Below are positions 1-11,547 of a stretch of 64,000 nucleotides of DNA, one piece after another. Made by a program: the position numbers and the translations under genes. The notes beneath the pieces were generated by a model that was not told the DNA's origin, ran no database searches, and saw nothing but the letters and a program-made list of their open reading frames with translations. Source of the stretch: Pseudogymnoascus destructans (taxonomy: Eukaryota > Ascomycota > Leotiomycetes > Thelebolales > Thelebolaceae); NCBI RefSeq assembly GCF_001641265.1, contig NW_020167528.1:434001-498000 (forward strand). The letters are read 5' to 3'. How positions within the stretch are numbered: the stretch's first letter is position 1; the number at the start of each line of letters is the position of its first letter.

Positions 1-1332
1 TCCCTTTAGCTAATGCAGTAACAGTAGCAAAAATGGGGGTTTGCGAGCTTCCTTGGTGCCGTGCAATGCGATTTTTAACTAGAGTAGTCTGTGAGAGAGC
101 ATCTATTGGGTTGCGAGGCGTTTGAGAAACCCAAGGATCAGCGTCTATAGAGGGGGGTCCTGTAGGTGTAGGAGTCCGCAACTTGACGTCTAGCTTTGAA
201 ATGATTACTTGCGGATCAAAGGGCACTAAACCAGCTCCGCGAAATCCAGCTTTGGCGTTTTGAGTTGTTATTGACTGGTTATAAGCTGCGTGGAAAGCTA
301 TAAAAAACTCAACCTTTGTAATATGGTTTATATGAGCCTTAATAAAGGTCTCAATTTGACGCCCATACATGCGTTTAAGAACACTAAAGCACCCAACATC
401 AAGTGGCTGAGTTAGGTGAGACGAGTGAGGAGGTAGACAGAGAGTTATGATGTTGTTTGCTTTGCAATATTCCTGAAACGCAGCTGATTCGTGACTTTCA
501 TGCCCGTCTAAAACCAACATCCGATATGGTCCTTTTGCACGACTGCAAGTATGTTTATCGAAGTGATGAAGCCATTCTAGACCTGTCTCGTTGTTGGTCC
601 ATCCATTGCTTGTTGGTTTAATTACCCAATTGTGAGGAAGGCCGCCTTCAGTATACCAACTTGAAAGGTGACATTTCCCTTGAACTACTAAAAATGGAGG
701 GATACTCCCGCCTTCAGCATTCACACAAACAATTGCTGTAGCCCATTCCCGATTGCCAGGCTGAACTGCCTTGCCTCTGCCACGTCGATCGGCGCACGTA
801 ACAACTAAAGCTGAGCTAATAACGCCCATCATGAAGCCCGTCTCGTCAAAGTTGTAGAAATCGCAGTCTTGGATGCCGTACTTTGCTCTCATGTTCTGCA
901 CAAGTTGAAACCACGCTCCAATAAGCTCAGGATCTTCGCACAAGGCTCTTTGAAAGTCATAAACGCGATTAAAACACGTCTTTAACTCGGGGCGGCGTTG
1001 TATAAATCGATATGCCCACCGCGTCCCAACGTGCTTTCCCCCACGCGATTCAAGGATATAATTTGCCATATCCTCCACACTAGCAGGCCGAGGCGCAAAT
1101 CCTCTTGCATCCATATCCAATATATTTCGATAATCACTTCCTCTTCTAGCTCAGTCAATTTAAGACTATTGGCTTTGGTTTCGCGTCGAGAAGGTCGGCC
1201 GGCCATTCTATCAGTAAGCGTAGAATAAGGCACTTTATATAGTATTGATGCAGACCTGCGATTAAGCGATTTACATCTTTGAAGAGCCTCAATAGCTAGA
1301 ATGATTCGCGCTTCTTGGGTTTGGATTTCCAT
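1..1332 (-). pseudogene. pogo-type DDE transposase, frameshifted and truncated by the window edge
   Basis: The product would be a cut-and-paste DDE transposase acting on the element's inverted repeats. The start at 1330-1332 gives an N-terminal helix-turn-helix (motif SRRETKANSLKL, aligning with SRRDIQANSRKL of the intact copy at 52638-54293). The reading frame then slips near 1115. Beyond the slip, the other minus-strand frame carries the DDE core with NFDETGFMMG, LVLDGHESH and QPLDVGCF, so the three catalytic aspartates are present. The C-terminus lies beyond base 1. The frameshift makes this copy non-functional unless a short intron is hidden there, and I see no good splice signals. Confidence 0.8.
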
Positions 1333-1430
1333 TGGTAGTTATGGAGGAAATGCGTGTTGAAGTTCGTAGGTAGCTAAGTAGGGAAAAGTTCACGACTCGG
1401 TGACATTCACGACTCAGTGTACAACCACGT
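1..1430 (-). mobile_element. Fot1/pogo-family DNA transposon (pogo-1 type), left part outside the window
   Basis: A Tc1/mariner-pogo element runs off the left edge. Its right end carries two tandem copies of a TTCACGACTC-type motif (about 1389-1420) and finishes in ACGT followed by TA (1431-1432). The complete element at 52532-54391 ends in the same way. The minus strand encodes a transposase closely resembling that intact copy. Only one terminus is visible, so the TA target duplication cannot be confirmed. Confidence 0.8.
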
Positions 1431-1786
1431 TAGTAAATGATGACGATAATAAGTATGTCACCTATAATATAGGGGTATTTGAAAACTCTACTTTAATAGT
1501 ACTATTAACAATTCAACCTCAATGCCTTTAACAAATGCAGAGTCGAGCGCCTTATCACTCACTTATCACTCATTGATAGTGATGTTTTTCAAGACGATAC
1601 TAAATTGTCACTCTCCTCACAACTAGATTCTAATAATACTATAGTACTGTTAGTTACATCAAAATCAGGGTGTCATAAACGAACTTCATGGATTTGGCAA
1701 CATGATAGGAATCCTTTAGCAACATACCAACAAAATGGGCACTTAATGTGGCAATGTTTGTACAAAGCAGTATAGAGAATCAGGTG
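1431..1786. other. AT-rich intergenic stretch without a recognised gene
   Basis: This lies between the pogo terminus and LTR-A1. I see only short ORFs with no recognisable domain and several direct AATAGTACTA-like runs. It is probably decayed repeat DNA. Confidence 0.4.
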
Positions 1787-2696
1787 TGTCATACTGACAT
1801 TCGTTGTACTCAGTTTGCTATCAAACTCAAGAGCAAACTTAGAAATCTCCTCCTCAAACCTACAAGTCACTATACATATTTTGGCTTGTCACACCAACAA
1901 CAAAAGCAATACTACTCAACGATTGCTACAACCCTCTATGATTCATTACATGTCATTGCTCCTTATTACTGGGCCGATATGACCACATAGCATATCTCTA
2001 CAACCCTCTATGATTCATTACATGACATCACTACTTAGTTACTGGGCTAATACTACACATGACATATCTCTACCAACTAGAGGCCTAGGAACATGAACGA
2101 TAGCTCCAAAAGCTTCTACAACCCTCTATGATTCATTATACATCATCGCTCCTTAGTTACCCACAAAGATTGGTTAAGTTATGACATAATTTGTCTATAG
2201 GGATACTCTGACCTTGGACCTCCTTTCACTTCCTATAGGCTAAAAACCTAAGAGATGGTTCTATGGGATTCTCTTACGTCGACTACAGTTACCAAGCCTG
2301 GTTAGTCATGGAAAGTCTTGGAAAATGAGAGAACTACACTCCTTTAGCATAAATAGGATTGACCTTTCCTTAAGAAAGGGCAAGCAGACAATACAGTAAA
2401 TCGACTATCACATACTTCTACGTCTTTTCCAAGCTTCCAAGCATTGATCTTGTTACTCCTTGTTTCTGAAAAGTCAGTGAGGTGCTAACCTCTGACTTAT
2501 CCCTGAGTTCTCAGACTCAACATTTGTTACAACTTGTCTAAACCACTCCACTACATCATACACCTGATTGCTGCATTGTGGAATAGTCTAAGCTACAACC
2601 CTTTGGCTCTGTTTCCTAAGACAGTGTGTTGTCTTAGTAAAATCATCCCTTTCCTTGGGTGGCTAAATTCTCACATCTGGTGCACCCACCATTACA
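1787..2696 (+). repeat. Solo LTR, family A (copy A1)
   Basis: A unit of about 910 bp begins TGTCATACTGACATTCG and ends CACCCACCATTACA, giving the TG...CA ends of an LTR. Near-identical copies occur at 44778-45709 (same strand) and at 20771-21652 and 25865-26310 (opposite strand). No coding capacity and no clear flanking duplication were found. Short ORFs inside it recur in every copy and are not genes. Confidence 0.75.
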
Positions 2697-3392
2697 CAGC
2701 ACTAGAAAGAAGCTCAGAGATCTTAGAATCGTGAAACCTAGTGACAAATGCACTAAGATAGGCAAAGGCATATCGAAAGCTTAACAGATGCTCAAGCTCT
2801 CGAAACCTTCTAGTTCTCTTATGATGATATTCACTAGCTTGCCCCTCTCCTCTGACTCTATAACGTCTCCTAGTTAAGAGGCGTATAGCCAACTCTAAAG
2901 TTGGCCCTCTACGTCCTCTATACACAGCTTGCCTTTCCTAGGAGATGGTCGACTGTCGAGAGGCTCTTTGTGTTACGATGGTCACGGAGGTCATGATGCC
3001 AGTCGAAGTAAGCTAGATTGAATCTAAAGAGAGAAGAAGAAGAAAGGAAGGAAGGAGGTGAGGCTATTCCTCATTATATGCAGCTGTGCGCTTATCAATC
3101 CCTTGTAACCTTAGTGGTACTATAGCTGCCTGTTCCCATAGTTGCTAGCGGCTGTGATCTGTGATCGTAACAAGAAGAGACTAAGCCAGCTAAGTACAAG
3201 TGGATCCTCCCATCTAATGACAGATTGTTGCTGTTGTCCCTAACTAAGGAATCTAAGGAGCTTCTCTCCTAGTTCTACAATATGTAGATCAAGTGCTGCT
3301 TTAGAATATACTAGATAGCCTAATGCACTACTTTCTATACTACAAGCCCTCATTGAAGTAAGTTATATACTTCAGATTGTGTCACGTGGTTA
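2697..3392. other. Gene-free stretch between LTR-A1 and the MITE-like repeat
   Basis: No supported gene. It contains a purine-rich repeat at 3005-3083 (listed separately). The rest is AT-rich with short ORFs that resemble nothing I know. Confidence 0.4.
3005..3083 (+). repeat. Dispersed purine-rich repeat (copy 1)
   Basis: A stretch of about 79 bp starting AAGCTAGATTGAATCTAAAG, running through GAAGAAGAAAGGAAGG to GGTGAGGCTATTCC. It recurs in the same orientation at 60442-60520, with differences mainly in the GAA count. It is probably part of a longer degenerate element. Confidence 0.6.
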
Positions 3393-3494
3393 ATATGGCC
3401 CGTATACGGCCAGTATACGGGCTCCGTATCGTATTAACTAGTGCTAGTGCCTATTAAGTTGAACCCGTATCGTATACGCACTGGTTACAAAAAT

Positions 3495-5976
3495 CAGTGT
3501 TGCCCGAGTAGTACTTGCCGTGAGTAGTACTCGCCGAGTACCCGAGTACTACTCCGAGTACTCCGAGTACTGCCAAGCCCTTGGCAAAGAGGGGTAATAT
3601 AGATTGTAGAATAGAATAGATAATTGAAGCTTTCTTCCACTTGAGCGTTCTGTATTGCTTCCTACAATGAGTGACTCTTCGCTATCGCTGGTTCCGGCTG
3701 AGTATCAGTCTGATGCTTTAGAGCTGCCGCCCCTTATTCCGATGCTATGCCGCATATGCCTCTAAGACTTCAATTACCTGAGTCTACGTCAATCCTCTTT
3801 TTAAAAGGGCTATTCTACCGTACTTTATTAGATACAATACCTGCTAGAGTCCAATACCAATGCCTTCAAACCGATTGTAACTATATGCCGAGCCAGCCAC
3901 TAAAGAGCCAGACAACGAGTAATCTTTGGAAGCATCTTAAAAAGATGCACCCATCTGTGTATACAGAATATGAGAAGCTATCCTCCTCAATTAGAAGCTC
4001 GTCAACGCCATCTACTTCTGCTTCTGCTTCTGCTTCTACTTCTACTTCTGCTTTTTTCCAGCCCCGCCAAGCACCTAATAACGCACCAAGCTCGTCGTAA
4101 TATAGAGAGCTTATACTCTCTCTTGTGGTATCAAATAACCTACCGCTACGCCTTGTGGAAAGCCACTCATTCCGGCAATTAATTCATCATCTAAACCCTA
4201 CTGTTTTAACAGTAGGTAGAACTACAATCGGACGGGATCTATATCGTCTATTCTGCTATCATAAAGCACGGCTTCAAGTAGAGCTACAGCAGCATGTTAT
4301 AAATGGTGGACGACTATCCATAACAACTGATACTTGGTCTGCTCGGAACTACTCTGAATACGCAGCAGTTACTGTACACTGGATAAATGACAATTGGCAA
4401 ATGAGAACTACGATACTTGACGTTATACACCTTCAAGAGCCGATCCACTCTGGTGAATACCTTGCTGAACAGATGATGAGTGTAACAGATGATTATAATA
4501 TCACGCCTGCTATCTTCACAGTTACAAGAGATAATGCGTCATCGAATACAACAATGCTATTAGAGTATGACAGACTGGCATCGATAGCCCCTACTTCCTT
4601 GAAACAACCATGGGCTTTTACAGCAAAAGCAGGAGACGTACGCTGTATTGGGCATATTATCAACATTGCTGCTCAAGCTGCTTTAGCTTCCTTAAAGGCA
4701 ACGCCTGACGAAAGGGTAGAGGCATACCGGCTTGAGGTTGGGGCTGCACGAATACCAAGTGGAATATCAACTGCTGCTGAATACGAAATTATAACTGTTC
4801 TTGCAAAGCTACGGCGTCATATATATGTGTTTCGGAACCGCTGTGGGTGGAAAGATGCCTTGAAGAGTCAGTGTAAAGCTATAGGTATTCAAGTCCGTCA
4901 GTTAACACTTGATATGCCAGTCCGCTGGAGCTCAACTTATCAAATGATCGATATAGCTTAAAGCTTCAGGCTCCGATTACAGCTTTATGTGCATCACAGC
5001 AACTTGATATTAGTATGAGGAATATTGCTTTAACAGCAATAGATTGGGCTACGTTACATGACTTATTGAAGCTATTCCATATCTTCGTCCGCCCAACCGA
5101 GAAGCTACAGGGCTCTTCTTACCCAACTCTCAACTACGCTGTTCCGCAGTATATGAGAATGATTAAGAAGCTTGAAGATATAAGAAGTGAGCTACCAGAA
5201 CAGAGCCCAATTGCTACTGCTTCTTTAATTGCATTAAAGAAGCTTAATGATTACTATACTCTAGCTACAAATCAGCAACAGAGTCACTCTACAATTGCTA
5301 CAATTTGTGATCCTCGGTATAACTTCCAATATTATATGGAAAGACAGCACGCACTCAACTAGGAAGAATAGGGCAAAAGCACAGTGGCAGGACTGCTTCT
5401 ATCGATATTCAGGCCGCGAGTCTGATATTCAAGCGGCAAACGTTATTAATAGTATTGAAGCTGAGGATGAGGATCTAGATACAGAGCAAGCTATGAATAT
5501 TGATATAGACTCAGAAGATGAGCTATACGTATCACAAAGCTGCCACGATATTAAGCCAGAATGGAAGCGATGGATGAAGGAGCCAACAGTTGGTAGGAAT
5601 ACAGATATTCTCAAGTATTGGCAGAGTAAGCAATACCAATATCCATTGATTGCTTCTATTGCGAAGGATCACCTAGCTATTCCAGCTACCTCAGCAGACT
5701 CAGAACGAGTATTTAGTGTTGGCGGTGATATTATCACAAAGAAACGGAACCGATTGTCGCCTTCTACACTTAGATATCTGCTTTGCTTACGGAATTGGGG
5801 TGTTTTATCACAAGGCGACGACGAAGACAGCGGCGACGATACAGACAATAAGAGTTAGAATAGTATATATATATTTCAATTTTTACTTCTATTTCTATTT
5901 ATATGCGAGTACTACTCGGGTATTCGAGTACCGGTACTCGAATACCGGTACTCGGAGCGGTACTCGGGCAACACTG
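3495..5976 (+). mobile_element. hAT DNA transposon with perfect 8-bp target duplication
   Basis: The ends are inverted repeats, CAGTGTTGCCCGAGTA at 3495 and TACTCGGGCAACACTG ending at 5976. They are followed inward by many GAGTACT-type subterminal motifs. The element is flanked on both sides by ACAAAAAT (3487-3494 and 5977-5984), the 8-bp duplication typical of hAT elements. The related element at 55595-58128 shares the termini and the coding region. Confidence 0.93.
3667..5858 (+). pseudogene. hAT transposase pseudogene (BED finger to dimerisation domain)
   Basis: The likely original start is the ATG at 3667. The order is a BED-type zinc finger (CLQTDCNY...NLWKHLKKMH, about 3860-3950), the RNase-H-like catalytic region (TDTWSARNYSEYAAVT; ITRDNASSN-like) and the C-terminal hAT dimerisation domain (AIPATSADSERVFSVGGD, about 5670-5730). 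Comparison with the sister copy at 55806-57968 shows the damage: a frameshift near 3740, an in-frame TAA at 4098 in place of a lysine codon, a one-base deletion near 4955 (GCTTAA for GCTTTAAA), and another frameshift near 5330. The copy cannot make transposase, though its termini could still be mobilised in trans. Confidence 0.9.
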
Positions 5977-6008
5977 ACAAAAATGAACCCGTATACGGGC
6001 CGTATAAT

Positions 6009-6353
6009 ACTATCTAATACATGATTTGAACTGATGTGACGATGAACTATTAGCAACACTATGACTAATAGCAACTATAGTAATAGGGACGCGTAATAGT
6101 AACGATGCTAATAGGGACTTATAATAGTAATGATGGTAATAGGGACGCGTAATAGCAACTATGTCCGGTTAGTAGTATAAGTTTTCTTACTACCTACTAC
6201 TCTATATAATTCTTTAACTCATAGTCATAGGTATCACGATCTACTTTGTTCCATTCGTAAGAAAAGCAGTATCATAGTTAGAAACTAGCTAATAAAAGTA
6301 ATAGCACAAAATTTAAGCCGTTAAAACGGTCTCATAGTAACTCGTTTACCCAA
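6009..6353. other. AT-rich spacer downstream of FDH
   Basis: No gene. At 6050-6170 there are three or four degenerate copies of a motif like GTAATAGGGACGCGTAATAG. The remainder probably contains the 3' end of the formate dehydrogenase transcript. Confidence 0.4.
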
Positions 6354-7719
6354 CTATTTCTTAGCACGATCACCATAGGCCTTCGTCGCATAATCTCCCT
6401 TGTGCACGATGAGATCCTCTGGCCTGTAATCCTCGCGGCCACTAAGGTAGCTGTCTAGGATAGCCTTCGTGCCATCCGCATACCGCTTCTGCGCGTCGAT
6501 GCTGGTGCCGCTCATGTGTGGCACCATCGCATTACCCCCGCCCCATGGGTTCTGTGCGTAGCGCAAGGGGTGGTCCTTTGGCGCTGGCTGTGGGAACCAC
6601 ACATCACCACCATAGCCACGTAGGTGTCCAGATTTGAGAGCCTCGGCCACGTCCTCCTTGACGACGATAGCTCCACGAGCGGTGTTCACGAGCCATGCGC
6701 CAGGCTTCATCTTCGAGATGAGCTCCTTGTTGAAGAGCCCGCGTGTCTTCTCGTGCAATGGGCAGTTGATGGTCACGACGTCACATTGGGCAAGCATCTC
6801 CTCCAAGTTCTCCACGCGACGACACCCAATCTCTTTCTCCACTTCAGGAGACAGAGGCTGGTAGTCGAAGTACAGAAGTTCCTTGCAGTCGAATGCCTTG
6901 AGGCGCTTTAGGACGCGCTGACCAATACGGCCGACAGCAACTGTGCCAACGACTTTGTTCTCGAGGTCGTACTCATTCTTTGCAACGGCAGCGATATTCC
7001 AGTCACCAGCTGCGACCTGCTCATGGGCGGGTACAAAGTTGCGCACGAGAACGAGGATGGTCATGATAACGTGCTCAGCAACGGAGACAACGTTAGAGCC
7101 AGTCACCTCGGCGACGGTGATACCGCCGTTGGTTTCGTTGGCGGCATTGAGGTCGACGTGGTCAGAGCCAATACCGGCAGTGATGGCAAGCTTGAGTTTC
7201 TTCGCGTTTTGGAGACGCTCCTTGGTGAGGTAGCCCGGGTGGAAACTGTAGTATGTTCGTTAGCTGCTCATGCACCATTAGGTGAGCATAGGACAGAAAA
7301 CATACGGGGTGGTAATGATGACTTCAGCGTCAACGAGCTCCTGGTCGAACTTGGAGTTGGGGTCGTCCTTGTCGGAGGTTGTGACGAGAGTGTGGCCGGC
7401 ATCCTCGAGCCATTTGCGGATTCCAAGCTCGTTCTCGGTAGTGCCTTGCGAGAAGTTAGAATGCGACTGTGCCCCGTGCGTGCTGTCTTGTAAACCTTAC
7501 CTAAGAGATCGGGGAAATCTTCGGCATGCTTGCCTCCTGTGGGCGCATTAGTATTCTTCTATGTTTTGAAGAAATGAGATAAGGTTGTAACAAACCATCG
7601 TACAGAACCAGGAGTACCTTGACCTGTTCACAGTAGGCACAGTCAGCACTCTGATACACCGGGCCGCTAAGTGTGTATATATGCCTGCATATATATGCGA
7701 AAGAGTGAGTAATTACCAT
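6354..7719 (-). CDS. FDH1: NAD-dependent formate dehydrogenase
   Basis: Oxidises formate to CO2 with reduction of NAD+. Five exons can be placed on the minus strand: 7719-7717 (only the ATG), 7623-7596, 7536-7501, 7444-7306 and 7245-6354. All introns are GT-AG and the phases close exactly to 365 aa, the usual fungal length. The start reads MVKVLLVLYDG. Family hallmarks are TPFHPGY, TAGIGSDHVDLNAAN, TGSNVVSVAEH, the nucleotide-binding loop VAVGRIG, NTARGAIV (catalytic Arg) and VPHMSGTS (catalytic His). This is the D-2-hydroxyacid dehydrogenase fold, clearly FDH by overall similarity. No N-terminal targeting extension is evident with this start, so a cytosolic enzyme is likely. An upstream 5' exon could change that. 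Confidence 0.95.
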
Positions 7720-8965
7720 TGTGGGATTAAGCCTTCAAAGCTATTGTAGTATCGGAATAATTTGTATGCTTCTTGAGCCTGAGGGGTAGTGCGGGGTAAG
7801 GTGAGACCTGTGTGGAACAAGGGTGTTTGTTACCTACTAGGCTGATTGTCAGTGTATTACCTAAACGGAATGGATTGACTGATTGATTCTCTGAAATGCC
7901 AGCCAGTTGCGTTGTGATGTGTTGGTGGGATATGTATGGCGTGGTGGTTCTTGTAGAACTACAGCCCATCACAGTTAGGGTGAACTGTAGCTGGCGGAAC
8001 CCGAGGCGAGAGGAGAAGAGCAGGAATGGATATGACTAGTAGCTACTTACTGATATTCCAGATATCTCTGTTTCTTTGGTCTGATTTGCAGTGGGAGTGT
8101 TGAATGTTTGTGATGTGAGAGAGGAAGAAGTTCGAATGGGGGGGCATCCGTCTTTATACACCTCACCGTGTCCCATCCGCTTTCCGCTTTCCCCTCCGTT
8201 GTGATACGTACCTGCCCGTCCTGGCTCTACGAATCCATCTACAACTGGTACACGAAACGCACAATCTGTCATAAAAAGTGCCGCCCTTTCCTCAGAATTG
8301 TGGTGCTATAGGTGGGTTGTCGTGGGTTGTGCATGGCACCTTCTAATCACTGCGTACCCCCTACCCCTCTCCTCATTAATTCGAGTAAGCCGCTGTCGCC
8401 GTCCGTATCAGAAAGATCCTGTCCCGTTGAATCATCTAGAGTACGAATAACCAAACAGCTCGGCCAATAACCATCTACCAGAAGATCTCGGAGCAGGAAC
8501 CACCGGCAACTGAATAATCCTACCAAACTCCAAAATCCAAAATCCAAATCCCCCACGAGACGATCAACCAAACTCGATCTGCACCATCTGCACCCACCAA
8601 GGCGTCGTCGCACGCAGCCCCGCTCGCCGACATCCAGTGGCGCCAGCTCACAAGCTCCGGCCGCTCTTACCCCACACTTTGTCAGCCCAGTCGATCGCTC
8701 TTAGCGCAGTCTAGACGATCCAGTTTCCGGCCAACCGAGACGCTAGTTCAATGTCCGCGTCGGCCCAAGATCTAGGTACCGAGTTGGCTGGCTGTAGTTA
8801 CGGAATGCAGCGGCAGCATACGCACGGTTCTGAGGCGGCGATAGAATAGCGTCGTTCGGTGGGACGGTAAGTGGGAATTCCCTTATCTGACGATCTAGTG
8901 GGATGCGTGCTGAATCCAAAAAGCGCTCTCAATCGGCTTCCGCTCTTGCAGTGTATGGCATCAGA
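7720..8965. other. Intergenic region upstream of FDH
   Basis: About 1.2 kb between the FDH start and the MTQ1 stop, both on the minus strand. It should hold the FDH promoter and 5' leader and the MTQ1 3' end. ORFs here (7727-7972, 8036-8272, 8347-8613) lack domains and look like chance. A pyrimidine-rich leader is visible near 8100-8200. Confidence 0.5.
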
Positions 8966-10163
8966 TCAAATATCCCCTCTTGACTCGGACGCGGGTTCCC
9001 CAACGGCCCGCCAACAGACCACCGATCTCCCCTCACCCACACCACGGAACACAATATCTTCTACGAGTTCCCCCTTTTCTCCAACTACCCCTCTTCCCTC
9101 AATTCCCTCATCTCCTCCAATTCTCCCCTCTCCTTCCTCACCCACCACCCCGTCAGGAAAATCTCTCCAGATCTCAATCTTCCCCCACCCCTTCCTCCCT
9201 CTCACTATCCTTGCCACCCTCCCTGCTTGCTCGGTTCCTGCAACCTCCATAACCAAAATCCTCGCTCCCACCCCCTCCGCCTTCTCCACAATCCTCCCAT
9301 AAAATATATCCTCTAGCCTCCCTTTGTCTATTCTACCAATTCTATCCTCCTCCGGTACGAGAGCAAGCCGGGGCTCGAAGTTCCGCACAGATCGCTCTGT
9401 ATCCCGATTAAACCCCAAGCGCGAGATATACGGCGGATTCGCAGTCACGACATCGAACCTCTCATCGCCGTACCATCCCTCGTCCCCACGCGCGCGGTGC
9501 GCTTCATCCAACAACGCGGCGCCAGAAGCCAGGACATCGCCGGAAGCGAAGCGCGCGTGCGCACTGGAGAGAGGGGGCGAGTTGTGCGTCGTGTTGAGGC
9601 GGGCCAGGGCGAGTGCCGTGGGGGAGATATCGATCCCTGTTACTGTTGTTTTGAGGGTAGGCGAGAGAAGAGAGAGGAGGAGGAGGGGGATGCAGCCTGT
9701 GCCGGTGCAGAGGTCGAGGATGCGGATTTGTTTTGGATCCGTGCGGAGGGACGGCGTGGAGAGTAGAATCGAGGAGAGGCGGTAGGTGTATTCTTCTGTT
9801 GCTTGTCTGGGGACTGTGTTAGTGTTGAGTGGGACAGAAAGAGGGGGTATCGTACCGTGGGATCAGAACGCCTTTTCTGCATAAGATGTCCAGGTCCCCG
9901 AATGGCTGCGAGCCCAGTATATACTGCAGCGGTACTCCTCGAGCCCGTTTCTTAACTAGGTTCACGATGCATCGCTGCCGCAATGGCGCAGGTACGTCCT
10001 TCTTCCTGCCGAACTTTGTTTCGAGTCTCGCATCGACATGTTGCCGTAGCCACCGCAGCTCGTTGTGCGCAGATGGCAGAGTCCGACACGTCCTCAGGAG
10101 AGGAGGCAGCAACGGATTGATCGTAAACGCATGTCGTAGGAGCCCATTGGAGAGACGCGGCAT
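8966..10163 (-). CDS. MTQ1: Mitochondrial-type release factor N5-glutamine methyltransferase (HemK/PrmC family)
   Basis: Predicted to methylate the glutamine of the GGQ motif in the mitochondrial peptide-chain release factor, using S-adenosylmethionine. Two exons, 10163-9856 and 9806-8966, are separated by a 49-nt GT-AG intron, and phases close to 382 aa. Visible motifs: PLQYILGSQPF (HemK N-domain signature), a split LIPR motif at the intron, SAM-binding loop ILDLCTGTGC (residues 132-141), GIDIS, and the catalytic NPPY (226-229). The C-terminal 100 residues are Gly/Glu-rich and longer than in bacteria. It is head-to-head with AIM32. The cytosolic paralogue MTQ2 lacks the N-domain, so MTQ1 is the better call. 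Confidence 0.9.
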
Positions 10164-10419
10164 AGCCTTTTGATTTGGAGCTATGACAATACCATGGCCT
10201 TGAATGTTTCAATGGCCGTGACTGAGGTTCCGAATTTGTGAATCTATGGTTGACACACCGATCATGGCGAGGTCGCGCTTTTGTCGCGCCGCGCCGCTAA
10301 AGCCGTGTTACATCGGACTTATCGGTCTAAAATCTGATCTGATAAGATTTAATCCCCCCAGGTTTCCCATCATTACCAACTTCCACTTCAACAGCTCTAC
10401 CAGTAGAACTTCCAATTCA
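10164..10419. promoter_or_regulatory. Bidirectional promoter between MTQ1 and AIM32
   Basis: A 256-bp gap separates the two divergent start codons, so both transcripts must start within or near it. I see no convincing TATA box. The stretch contains GC-rich palindromic GGTCGCGCTTTTGTCGCGCC-like sequence near 10270. Its function is inferred from geometry only. Confidence 0.6.
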
Positions 10420-11547
10420 ATGTCTGTCCGGCCAATACTGCGGCCGTCATGGCGTGCACTATCGAAGTTCCCATCGAAACGCCTTATGAGTCGACATGCG
10501 CCGCCCTTCCCCACCATTCCCTCATGCCCCGCAGCGAATTGCACCTGTGCGCCCATGCCAGAATTCCCAGAGGGACTCGAAATCGACCATAGCAAACCAT
10601 TGAATGGGACAATGGCACCATATGCTGAACAGCTCCTCGTCTGCACTGGGCAGCCAGACTGGGTCGGTCGCGTCGAGGAAGAAAGCGGCGGAGACAACCT
10701 CGTCGCTGATGTAAAAGAGCTCGTCGGCCGAGGGGGCATGTACTCCGACGTACGTCCACCTCCCCCCCCCAGCCCTTCCCAGAACCCCAGCTAACCAACC
10801 CTCCAGCCCTATCACAACACTCCGTTAACAAACTCCTCATTTCAACCCACGACACCACCACCATACCTCCGAGATGTCCCAACAACATCTGCGTACCTCC
10901 TCCCGTCATTCACATATGTCCCTCTCATCCCCCGCTCCTTTGACGCCGTCCAAGCCCTCGTTAAAGGCTACCTCCTCCCCACCAAGCTCAACCCTGCCCA
11001 CGAGGTCCTATCGCCCATCCACCAAGACCGGCTGAAGCGGTCGGAGGCATACCAGGCGTTCCTGCCGCCTGCGCAGGAGGTCGAGGATGTCCTGGTCCTG
11101 ATCTGCGGACATGGGGGACGCGATGCGAGGTGTGGCATCCTCGGGCCGGTACTGGTGAAGGAGTTTGAAGGGGCATTACCCAGAGCTGGGGTGGAGGTGC
11201 TGGTTGGTCCAGTGCCCCTGGCGACACCTTCGAAGCAACCCCGCGAAGCCATCACTGGGCCTGGTGTGTCTGAGGAGGGCGAGGAGCTAGGGATGAGCGC
11301 CAGAGTAGGGTTGATTAGCCATATTGGCGGGCACAAGTTCGCGGGGAACGTGATCCTATATATCCCGCCCTCGGCGAAGTTAAAGGGAGGAGATCCGCAT
11401 CCGCTGAGGGGCATGGGTATTTGGTATGGAAGGGTTGAGCCGAAGCATGTGGAGGGTATTATAACTGAGACGCTAGGGGAGGGCAAGGTAATCATGGACT
11501 TGTTTAGAGGGGGGGTGGAGAAGGGGAAGGGCGTGTTGCGGTTGTAG
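10420..11547 (+). CDS. AIM32: AIM32-like sucrase/ferredoxin-domain (thioredoxin-like 2Fe-2S) protein
   Basis: Two exons, 10420-10749 and 10807-11547 (57-nt GT-AG intron, phase 0), give 356 aa. The start was chosen at the second in-frame ATG (10420). It opens with an Arg/Ser-rich, acid-free stretch (MSVRPILRPSWRALSKF) typical of a mitochondrial presequence; the upstream ATG at 10246 would add 58 unlikely residues. The sucraseferredoxin-like domain shows ICGHGGRDARCG (about 208-219) and SHIGGHKFAGN (about 281-291), which carry the Cys and His ligands expected for the Aim32 type 2Fe-2S centre. Yeast Aim32 is a mitochondrial matrix/intermembrane-space protein with a redox role. The biochemical role here is inferred from the family. 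Confidence 0.88.

Larger units (their letters stand above)
3393..6008. repeat. Palindromic MITE-like repeat split by a hAT insertion
   Basis: The left end (3393-3411, ATATGGCCCGTATACGGCC) and the right end (5988-6008, CCCGTATACGGGCCGTATAAT) are near-perfect inverted repeats of each other. Removing the hAT element and one copy of its target duplication leaves a short GC-palindromic unit of roughly 130 bp with no coding capacity. This is the usual shape of a MITE. Its own target duplication is unclear. Confidence 0.5.

Noticed and set aside
1748..1990. Short ORFs conserved in LTR-A copies
   Set aside because: The similarity is that of the repeat itself, frames differ between copies, and there is no domain.
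8871..9302. Plus-strand ORF of 143 codons
   Set aside because: Antisense to MTQ1 exon 2, Pro/Ser-rich only because it mirrors the Gly/Glu-rich coding strand; no domain.
10246..10419. Longer AIM32 start
   Set aside because: Adds 58 residues with no targeting logic, whereas the ATG at 10420 begins a typical mitochondrial presequence.
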